From assembly GCA_015680685.1 (NCBI GenBank), contig MNCI01034664.1:1257948-1321947 (forward strand): DNA of 64,000 bases, written 5' to 3'. Both the position numbers and the translations under genes were made by a program. Positions within the stretch are counted from its first letter, which is position 1; each line of letters opens with the position of its first letter. Under the pieces are notes generated by a model. That model saw nothing but the letters and a program-made list of their open reading frames with translations, was not told where the DNA came from and ran no database searches. This document shows, in pieces, positions 55,320 through 64,000 of the stretch. This DNA is from Gnetum montanum. Taxonomy: Eukaryota > Streptophyta > Gnetopsida > Gnetales > Gnetaceae.

Positions 55320-56148
55320 TAGGATTTACACTGACCCCTCCATGAGACCTTGAAAACAATCGCAGAGGTGATTGAACCCAAAATTGAAGCAAGTAGTAAA
55401 AGAAGAAATAGAACAGCTTCTTAAGGATGGGTTCATATATCCCATTGCTAATAGTGAATGGGTTAGCCCTCTGGTAATCATGCCTAAAAAGGGAGGCAAA
55501 TGGAGGGTGTGCATATATTTTAGGCTACTAAACATGGCAACATTTAAGGATCACTTTCTGTTGCCATTCGTTGACCAAGTCTTAGACACCATAGTAGGGC
55601 ATCACTATTACAGTTTTCTGGATGGCTATAGCGGATACAACCAAATATAGATAGCCCTAGAAGACCAAGCCAAGACAACGTTCACCAATCCTTGGGAAAT
55701 GTTTGTGTATAAACAAATGCTGTTTGGCTTATGTAATGCTCCTACCACATTTCAACGTCTAATTCTAAGCATATTCCAATAGTAGATAGGGAATGGAGTG
55801 GAAGTCTTTATGGATGACTTCTCCACCTATGGAACAAGTTTTGATCAAGCCTTGGACTGATTAGAGCAAGTGCTGAAAAGATGCAGAGAAACCAATTTAA
55901 GGATCAACTGGTAGAAAAGCCATTTAATGGTCCAAGAAGGCATAGTACTTGGGCATAGGGTTTTACATGCAAGAATATATGTAGACCTAGATAAAATTAG
56001 GATCATCCAAGGAATCACCCATCAACCGGAAATTATCAAAGACGTTCGTTCATTCCTTGGACACACTGGCTACTATATAGAATGGCTAGTGCACATAATA
56101 CCTCTGGTAGGGAATGACCTTGCTCACTATTTCAGATCTCCTTTTTAA
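55320..56148 (+). pseudogene. Gypsy reverse transcriptase (outer element)
   Basis: 55372-55650 encodes MNPKLKQVVKEEIEQLLKDG, FIYPIANSEWVSPLVIMPKK, KWRVCIYFRLLN and YSFLDGYSGYNQI. It then continues through stops with MLFGLCNAPTTFQR and the active site VFMDDF (FMDD for YMDD). 55927-56148 has LGHRVLHARIYVDLDKIRII and FLGHTGYYIEWLVHIIPL, the start of the RT/RNase H connection. All further pol domains are absent. Confidence 0.85.
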
Positions 56149-58087
56149 AACTCAGTCATGGGGGAGATGACCACCTCTGCTAACCATTCGAGGCCCTCAG
56201 TTCCTTTTTAAGTTTTTGTTTTATACATTTTTTTACAAATTTCTTTAATTTTTATTATTTTTATTTTGCACCATCGTTTATACTTTCTCATTTCTTTGTG
56301 TGACTGTTTGTTTTGTTTTTTTGTTTTTGTTTTTGTTTTGTTAGATTTGTCACCTAATAAGTGCTCATGATGGTGGTATGAACTGTATTCTATTGATTGC
56401 TAATGCTTGGTTTTTACCTTTGAGTTATAATGTTGATACTAAGGTATGGGTCTTTTGATATAACAGGCAATGAGTCCACATCATCCATGCATCCATGAAT
56501 TTCTATGGTCTCTCTTGGCTTGGAACTTTATAGTCCCCTTCTTTAATAATAAAACTATTAACGAATTGGTGACTGGGCATTTCTCAAACTAAGGAAGGAC
56601 TCAAGGACTGAAAAGGGTGTGACTTCAAAGGGATTTGATGCATTTGTGCTGGCTATTCTCTTGGGTGCTTGGATGTTTTCTTCTTGAGTTTTCTTACCGT
56701 TCCAACATTGCTCCATTATCAAGAAGCTGAGCCAATAAAAATAAGTGTTTGCATGGTGTGGTTCTCATGCAAAAAAAAAAAAAAAAAAACAAACAAATAG
56801 TGAGAATTCAAAGCACACCCCTTAGACAAAATAATCATCTGGGCTACTAGCACTGATTATGGAACTAAACAGACATGTTCCCTCTAACTAAGCCCCTTTC
56901 TCGCTTTCTACTTCTCCCTTTCTTGTTTTCCTTGGAATGGTGGTGACTCTTTGGTAGAAGCATTCTTGTTACTTCAAGTGGATGGATTGGCCAAGTGTAT
57001 TAATGCAAAGTCATTGGATGTGGATTGTTTGAGGCTAGATTTGGAATGAGATCTACTTAGTCACATTAACCATAAGTACACAATGGGCTGTACACCACCT
57101 CATTTTTGGAACTCCATTCCATTCTCTTCTCCCCATCATTCTTTCTCCATTTTCCACTTTATTACCGGTTGTATCAGTAGTCTATATTTTGGTTTATGCA
57201 TTGTTTTCTCTTTGATGAATTATTGTGGTTAAGTCTTTAACTCTTGCTTCCAAATGAGATTTTCAGAGCCTACGGACTCTTTGAATGTGGGTTTGTCAGG
57301 GCATAAAGGGCATGAGCCTGCTTTGGGGAGGACCCACTAGCATTCCTATTTGGTGCATCAGTTAACTTCTTTCCTTAAACATTTCCACAATCCACATTTT
57401 TTTGTTTTATTCCCATATCTGACATCCATTTTATCGGTGTTGTCATTGTTTCTTTTTCTCCATCTTTCTTATTCCTTATCTTTTTCTATTCTATCACTAT
57501 TGGAGGATCGCTCTTAGTCATGGGGGCCCTAGTCCAATTTTTTCAAATTTTCCTAACCCCTACACCTTGGGTAGTCACCATTGTTATATCTCTAGAATCC
57601 ATATTGGCCATATCACAACTCAGCTAATGGATCTTACACCGAGGAAAGGTATCAACTATACTGTGATTTACTTATCCTTGCTCATATGTGACTGTGTTGT
57701 GTGTGCAGATGGTAATCATACAGCAATGGACTAGACTTGGAGGAAGCACTCAGGATGGACTGGTGCTGGAACGGTTGTGCAAGAAACAAGATTTATGGTG
57801 TGGCTATGGATGGACAACGGAAGGTGTAATCTTGGCATCAGTAGCAACATGTCTTCTCCTTTTCTCTCTCTCTCTATTCTCTCTCAGCTGCCAAATAAGG
57901 TTGGATGTCAATTATGTATAGTGTTCACTCTTGTAGTCATGAACACTAATGTTTCCATGTATTGTAATGTTGATCCATTCACATGTCATCCCATTCACCA
58001 TTAGTTGTCATTCAAGTCAATAATCCCATACCTTCCCAATATTTTGTAAGGAACTTGAGAACGTGTTTTCATTCAGTCATGGGGGTA
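56149..58087 (+). other. Non-coding 3' part of outer element with polypurine tract
   Basis: T-rich, no pol homology. It includes a simple A run at about 56770-56788 and the tract shared with the inner element (57310-57345). It ends with the polypurine tract CATGGGGGTA directly before the 3' LTR. RNase H and integrase should be here and have been lost. Confidence 0.65.
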
Positions 58088-58870
58088 TGATGAACTGCGA
58101 TATCGTGCATGCGATATCACATCCACCATGCGATATTGCATCCTGCCTCATCTTCTATAAATAAGAGGTAGAGCCCTTGGTTCCGATACAATTAGATTTA
58201 GACCCTTAGCCAGACTCTTGCAGTTTTGTCATTCTAGAGTTAGAATTATTTCTGTGTGCCCACAGTAGGAGTCATAGAGTGAACGGATCTTTATTCGAGC
58301 AATTTGTACCTGAGCATAATTTTGTGTACGACAATAAAGACGAACTTTATGATAAACCTTGCAGCATACAGATTAAGCTAATTAGTAATTAATGATTGTT
58401 TAACGCTTTCCTAGTTAATTAATATCTCTCTTAACCTTCAACCCCCTTAGTTAAATACACTCAGTACGATCGCTTCGAGCATGCGTGTAGCGCTTGGTAA
58501 CCCAGTAACAATTAGCGTTTGGTAATCCCAGCAGTGTTGCACTAGTTCAGGATGTGTACAGCAAGTGGGAATGGATACTGGTGCTAGGAACATTTAGAAC
58601 TTAGTTAATGTAAGTTAGTCACTTAGTTCTCTCTCCCTCTCCTTTATTAGCAAAAGACATATAAAATACAAAAGCTATAAAAATCATATACCTCAAGCTT
58701 ACTTAACCATACAACCGTGACAATACAAGTAAGTTTGGGAAGATAACGATTGATTAACCTTGAGTGTTCCATTAAGGTGCATAAGCACTTGGTCCTTGGA
58801 GTTCGACTGGATCGTGCGTAAAACACTCGTATTTGTATGGTTGAGTGTAAGGGTACCTCGCCACTCATCA
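58088..58870 (+). repeat. 3' LTR of outer gypsy element
   Basis: 783 bp, same length as 42337-43119. Differences are mainly C/T and G/A. The perfect palindrome of the 5' LTR has become ATGCGATATTGCAT here. Confidence 0.92.
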
Positions 58871-59215
58871 AAGTTCTATCTGAACTATATGATCCTTAAA
58901 TGACTTCGGTGGCATTCCTTTTGTCAAAGGATCAACTATCATTAATTCAGTGCTTGTATGCACAATGACCACTTTGTTTTTCTTAATGTGTTCCCTTATG
59001 ACTAAGTACTTTATGTCAATATGTTTACTTTGACTACCACTCTTATCATTCTTAGCCATAAGAATAGCAACTGAATTTTCACAAAACATTCTTAATGGCC
59101 TAGATAGAGAATCCACAATTCTAAGCCCTATTATGAAACTTTTTAACCATACATCATGTGAAGTAGCCTCAAAATAGGAAATGAACTCTGCCTCCATTGT
59201 GGAAGTAGCAATCAA
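58868..59215 (-). pseudogene. Copia RNase H domain
   Basis: Minus frame IATSTMEAEFISYFEATSHD, LRMFCENSVAILMAKNDKSG, KHIDIKYLVIREHIKKNKVV and DPLTKGMPPKSFKDHI. This is the standard C-terminal part of plant copia pol (STMEAEF, D-N-x-A, K-x-KHIDI, DPLTKGL). It ends at the gypsy target site, so the gypsy element sits within a few codons of the polyprotein end. Confidence 0.88.
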
Positions 59216-60430
59216 AGTTTACTTTCCACTCCTCCACGATATAGCCCCTCCAACGAGCATAAAAACATAACCAGATGTGAATTTTCGTGAATCAACACAA
59301 CCAACAAAGTCTAAATTGGAGTAGCCAATCACCTCCAAGAAGTTAATTCGTTTATACATAAGCATGTAGTCTTTTGTACCTTGAAGGTACCTCATCACTT
59401 TCTTTGCAACCCTCCAATGGTCAATACCTGGATTACTCTGATATTTGCCCAACATTCCCACAACAAATGCAATGTCAAGTCTTGTGCAAACTTGAGCATA
59501 CATAAGGCTTCCAACAGTTGAAGCATATGAAATTTTGCTCATCTAACTCTTCTCTAAATCATTCTTAGGGCACTAGTTCAAATTGAACTTGTCACCCTTC
59601 ATAATAGATGCTATACTTGGTGAACAATCTTTCATCTGAAACCTCTCTAAAACTTTATTGATATAGGTTTCCTGTGATAGTCCCAGAATATATCTAGATC
59701 TGTCCCTATGGATCTAAATGCCAATGACATAAGATGCCTCACCCAGATCCTTCATGTTGAAATTCTTAAAGAGAAAATGTTTCACGTCATATAGAAATCC
59801 ACTATTATTGGTTGCAAGAAGGATATCATCCACACATAGAACAAGGAAACAAATTTTGCTTCCACTAATCTTCTAGTATATACATTGATCCATGATGTGT
59901 TTTTCAAAACCAAATGAAGTGATGATATTATGGAATTTTAAGTACCATTGATAGGAGGCCTATTTCAATCCATATATGGATTTCTTAAGCTTGCATACCA
60001 ATTGCTCACCATTACTAGAGAAAAATCCTTTAGGTTGTTTCATATAAACTTCTTCCTCTAAAGCACCATTAAGGAATGTTATTTTCACATCCATTTGATG
60101 TAATTCAAGATCAAAATGGGAAACTAATGCCACAAGTACATGAAGAGAGTCCTTCTTCCAATAAGGAGAAAGTTCTCCTTGTAATCTAGTCCCTCTTTTT
60201 GAGTGTACCCTTTAGCTTGAAGACCCATTTGCATCCAATGGATTTTACACCATCAGGAAACTTGACAAGATCCCATACTCCATTAGATGACATAGAGTTC
60301 ATCTCATATTTCATGGTATCATATCACAAGTTAGATTCCTTACAACTCATGACTTGTGAAAACATTTCGGGATCATTTTTAGCTCCTATGTTGTAGTCAG
60401 ACTCCTATAGATACACCATATAGTCACTAG
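59216..60430 (-). pseudogene. Copia reverse transcriptase
   Basis: 59542-59219 reads YASTVGSLMYAQVCTRLDIA, YQSNPGIDHWRVAKKVMRYL and YSNLDFVGCVDSRKFTSGYV (RT/RNase H connection). Further right the minus strand is decayed but keeps the RT landmarks: a counterpart of VDDILLATNN near 59820 and GFKRAF-type text. Stops are spread throughout. Confidence 0.75.
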
Positions 60431-60440
60431 GAATTACTAA

Positions 60441-60749
60441 TCACCTTACTCTAGTAGATTTTCTTAATGTTGGTTTATCATTATCTTGAGGATCATGATG
60501 TTCACCAAGTTCTAGTATTTGTTGTTTAGCTAGATCTATGACTTCTTGATCAGCAGTTTGTGGAACTTCAATGACTAGTTGTTGTTCATTACGCATTTGT
60601 ACTCTAGGTGTATTGTGCACAACAATTAGTCTATCATTTGAAGTGATCGATTGAGTGTCTATATGATCTATCTCAAGAACAATGTTCCAAGATCTACTAC
60701 TCCCACTAATCAAGTCATTCTTAAGAAGTTTAGCATTCCTTGATTCCAT
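60441..60749 (-). pseudogene. Copia pol linker between integrase and RT
   Basis: Low-complexity acidic linker (IVLEIDHIDTQSITSNDRLI, QILELGEHHDPQDNDKPTLR) ending KSTRVR, the usual start of the RT domain (RRSTR). It is not conserved in sequence. Confidence 0.7.
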
Positions 60750-61800
60750 AAATGTAGTAGTATGTGATGGGCAATAAAATCCGTATCCCTTAGACAGTTC
60801 AACATATCCAACGAAATACCCACTTATGGTCCTTGGGTCTAGCTTCTTTTCTTGTGGATTATAAACTCTTACTTCAAACGAACATCCCCAAATGCATATA
60901 AGTCACAAAATCGATTTCCAACCTTTCCATAATTCAAATGGTGTCTTTGAGATAGCCTTGGTTGGAACTCGATTTAATATATACATCACAATCTTAAGAG
61001 CTTCAATCCACAAAGACTTAGGAAGCTTGAAGCTGCTAAGAATACTCCACACCATGTCCAATAATGTTTAGTTTCTTCTTTCTACCATACCATTGTGGTC
61101 TAGAGAACTAGGCATAGTGTATTGGGCAACAATTCCATGCTCTTGAAGAAACTTAGCAAATGGACCAAGTGCTTGTCCATCATCAATATATCTACCATAG
61201 TATTCACCACCTGTATCAGATCTCACTAACTTTATTTACTCACCACACTATTTCTCTACTTCAGCCTTAAACACCTTAAAGGCATCTAAAACTTCACTCT
61301 TGTTATGAAGTAGGTAGAGATACATATATTGTGAATAATCATCAATAAAGGTAATGAAATACTTTTGACCATACGCATCCATATTTGGACTACAAATATA
61401 TGCATGTATGATCTCTAATATGTCTGAACTCTTCTTGGCATCTTTCTTTGACATATTGGTCTGCTTTTCCTTTATGCAATCTACACAAGTGTCAAAGTCA
61501 ATAAAATCTAAAGTACTAAGTACTCCATCATTTACTAATCTCTTTATTCTCTTAATAGAAATATGTCCTAATCTACGATGCCATAGCATAGAGGATTCAT
61601 CATTCATAACACATCTCTTAATGCCAACATGAACATGCATAGAAGTATAAGAAGTTTCATTTTGTAAATTAATTTTGAAAATACCATTTGTCAATGTACC
61701 ACTTCCAATAAGTTTAGATCTATAATATAAACTAAATATAGAGTCTAAAAAATTAAAGGAAAATCCCAATGATATAAGCCTTGAAACAGAAATTAAATTC
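60750..61800 (-). pseudogene. Copia GAG-pre-integrase and integrase
   Basis: 61769-61248 encodes LWHRRLGHISIKRIKRLVND and CVDCIKEKQTNMSKKDAKKS (the HHCC zinc part: H...H...C-x2-C), then ILEIIHAYICSPNMDAYGQK and YFITFIDDYSQYMYLYLL (first catalytic Asp is altered, second is in FIDDYS). Further left are decayed integrase remains to about 60800 (stops present). Integrase inserts the cDNA. Confidence 0.83.
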
Positions 61801-61949
61801 CTTCAAAAACTTGGAATATAAAATGTCTTTTCCAATTCTAAAACAAAACCACTAATTAAAACTAATTTGCATGTTCTGATTGCCTCCACATGTAAGCACA
61901 TCTTATTTCCTGAATAGATGCTGACTTAATTTCCATGGGCTTCCTTAGG

Positions 61950-62900
61950 TTTTGCACCCCCTACAAGGAATTGGTAACATGGATTATAGAACTAGAATCA
62001 ATCCACCATGTGTCATAGCCAACATCAACCATATTAAATTCAAAACAAATAAGTAAGAGTCAAGTACTGTTCTTTTCAAGCCATTTCTAATATTTAGAAA
62101 AATCCTTCTTTATGTGCCCTTTCTTTTTGTAGAAAAGACATCTGGATTCTTTCTTAATATCAGCTTATGTAGGTAATTTGATCTTCCACTTACCTTTGGC
62201 TTGTTCTTTATTCTTTCCTTGTCTAGCCAGATGCACACTCTCTTTTGCTTCCATAGCAAGTCTTCCCTCTTCTTACACACACATGGTAATTAGTTCATTG
62301 ATTGACCATTTGTCCTTACGTGTGTTATAAGAAATCTTAAAGGGTTCGTACTACAGTGAGAGCATGTTTAAGATGTAGTGCACAAGAAAAGATTTTGACA
62401 TCTCAACCTCAAGTGTTTTTGATTTTACTCGTTATATCCCTCATTTGCATGATGTGCTCACACATACCACAAATTTTAGTGAGCTTTATGGATGAGAACT
62501 TCATTATCAAGGTGCTAGCCAACGCCTTGTCTGATGACTCAAATTGTTCATCAATGGTCTTTAACAAACTTGCACATTGTCATACTATTCCAGTAAATCA
62601 TGCATACTAGCTAAGATCTTGGTTTTTATGAACATGACACAGAGGCAATTAGATCGCTCCCATTTTTCATAATTACCAATATCATTTGGATGTTTGATTG
62701 TTGTAACAGCAAGTGGTTCATCCTTATGAATAGCATAATCAATGTCCATCTAGCCTAAATGAAGAAGAACTCTCTCCTTCCACGCCTTATAATTATCACC
62801 CTTTAATTTAAGAACGTAACATTTAAAATCAAAGTAGCTTATAGGTTGTACAACTACATAATTAAACATGCTTATGTCACTAAATTTGAGGTTAAAATAC
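61950..62900 (-). pseudogene. Copia gag and protease remnants
   Basis: On the minus strand, near 62035-61970, YDTWWIDSSSIIHVTNS is the protease start (WIDSGASxH) with DSG changed to DSS. Upstream, near 62150-62090, RCLFYKKKGHIKKDF is a zinc knuckle with lost cysteines. Further right are gag pieces with stops. This copy cannot make working protease or knuckle. Confidence 0.65.
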
Positions 62901-63883
62901 CATAAGACATGTTTACCAATGTAAATCCTGAAAAATATGAATCAAATGACATAAAATTGCCTATGGGCTAAATTTTAATTCAAACAGATTCATATATCCT
63001 TACAATGAAACTATTAAATTATATTCCTTTTCTTAATCCCTATGGGAAAATTAAGAAAAATAATTTAACATATCATCTTAATTAATCATATTAAATACAA
63101 TAAAAATTCCTATGGATAAAATTTATCATATTACTTATGATTAATCACAATTTTTTAATGTTGTCTACCATATGTGATCCAAAAGCACCTAGTACATAAT
63201 TTTTCATAATTAAAGATGTTGTGGCTACTCTCTAATTATACAATATTATATAGATCACTAGTTATAATTCATATGCAGAAAATGATGCATACATATACAA
63301 AAATATGCATAAAATTGATAAATTACCAAAATCAACATGGTATAAACATAAGTTTATCAAAATATTGAACAACTTTACACATATCCAGTTGTTACCACTT
63401 TATCAAAAATATTGAATGACTTGATGCATATAACTGTAGGAAAAATACATGATGGATATATGACTTTATCAAAACATATAACTTCATGTCTATGGAAAAA
63501 TGACACCTTTAAAATTTGGGTTATAGTTACTTTGTGTTTCCATGACATGCACACGAAAATTTTTCCTCAAGTATATTTAATGTATGCATATCAAATTGAT
63601 GGGTGTGATCCCTTTGCCCAAACCCTACACAAAACTTCACTAATGTTGTACTTGTCATGCTAAGGGAAACGTTTCCTAGGGAGGTTGAACTCATACTCGA
63701 GTTAACCCTTATTGAAGAATTTTCACTAGATTCCCTAAGCTACAATACAACTTACAATGCGATATTCTGAGAAATCACAATGCATACATAAATTACAAAA
63801 ATCTAGCTATGTGCAAAAACATTAAACAACACTATCTCCATATTGTACCATTTTCAAAAACCACATCAAGACAAAGATCTAAT
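62901..63883 (-). other. Copia leader and AT-rich DNA
   Basis: Very AT-rich, no supported ORF. It is the untranslated leader between the primer site and gag, longer than usual, possibly with later insertions. Confidence 0.5.
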
Positions 63884-63895
63884 GCTCCGATATCA
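63884..63895 (-). other. tRNA-iMet-type primer binding site (copia)
   Basis: Minus-strand TGATATCGGAGC, close to the canonical TGGTATCAGAGC (two differences). Confidence 0.75.
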
Positions 63896-63911
63896 AATTT
63901 AAGAAAATAAT

Positions 63912-64000
63912 TGTGTAGAAAACCAAATTGCACAAGTAATCAAAGTATAGAATGTGGAAGAAAATGGCACAAGAAATTCACATGCATAAATAACCAGAAA
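63912..64000 (-). repeat. 5' LTR of the split copia element (partial)
   Basis: Starts with TG (the CA end of the LTR read on the minus strand) and continues beyond the window. The last 34 bases match 41676-41709. Confidence 0.7.

Larger units (their letters stand above)
42337..58870 (+). mobile_element. Outer Ty3/gypsy element (Tat/Athila-like), itself interrupted
   Basis: Plus-strand gypsy element with two 783-bp LTRs (42337-43119, 58088-58870; TGATGA...TCATCA) and perfect TSD AAGTT (42332-42336, 58871-58875). The tRNA-Asp-type primer site is at 43121-43138. Gag starts at 43244, is broken at 43905 by the inner element and resumes at 52495. Protease (about 54450-54500) and RT (55372-56148) follow. 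RNase H and integrase are not found; in their place is about 1.9 kb of non-coding DNA. The element is therefore non-autonomous as well as mutated. The lineage call rests on gag and RT style and is tentative. Confidence 0.88.
41615..64000 (-). mobile_element. Ty1/copia retrotransposon split by gypsy insertion (right end outside window)
   Basis: Minus-strand copia element. Coding part 62900-58871 in the order gag, PR, integrase, RT, RNase H. The tRNA-iMet primer site is at 63895-63884, with the 5' LTR starting at about 63912 and running out of the window. The left end (3' LTR) is recognised because 41676-41709 and 63967-64000 share ACAAGAAATTCACATGCATAA. The gypsy element 42337-58870 lies just after the last codons of RNase H, with TSD AAGTT. 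Many stops, so it is inactive. Confidence 0.82.

Noticed and set aside
1-64000. CRISPR arrays, bacterial operons, rRNA genes
   Set aside because: None seen. The repeats present are plant transposon LTRs and minisatellites, and coding sequences have introns.

Overview
The window is nuclear DNA of a land plant, most likely a seed plant with a large repeat-filled genome; a gymnosperm would fit, but that is inference. Reasons are GT-AG introns of up to 11 kb, low overall GC, plant-type L1 LINEs, Ty1/copia and Ty3/gypsy elements with tRNA-iMet and tRNA-Asp primer sites, and many in-frame TAG/TGA codons where homologues have CAG/CGA, as methylated cytosines decay.

The one clear host gene is the 3' two-thirds of a MON2-like gene (plus strand, 28 visible exons, 4892-31911), a Sec7-GEF-related ARM-repeat scaffold of Golgi/endosome traffic. 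Its N-terminal exons lie left of position 1. Its introns carry LINE copies A (316-3502), B (8098-10900), C (about 11640-13190) and D (about 13190-16543), a stray RT piece (16544-16830), a probable tRNA-derived SINE (about 22433-22590) and a degenerate retroelement protein (about 27880-28560).

Downstream (31912-41614) is AT-rich intergenic DNA. It holds a complete non-autonomous copia-type element (36533-38817, TSD TTATG) that contains a piece of a plant arginine decarboxylase gene, a perfect 31-bp foldback (39998-40076), a PPR gene fragment and a tandem repeat of about 183 bp.

From about 41615 to the window end is a nest of LTR elements: a minus-strand copia is split by a gypsy element (42337-58870, TSD AAGTT). 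That gypsy is split in its gag by a second member of the same LTR family (43906-52494, opposite strand), which carries a coiled-coil ORF of plant-transposon-protein type instead of pol.

The most unusual signal is in the LINEs. After the reverse transcriptase and the zf-RVT-like zinc motif, copies A and B carry an in-frame extension: a globular domain, a long coiled coil and a C-terminal J-domain-like module (Y-x2-LGI, helix, HPD, helix). The spacing is the same in A, in B and in a third, divergent protein at 28361-28453. I know of no described LINE with an Hsp40-like tail; novelty needs a database search.
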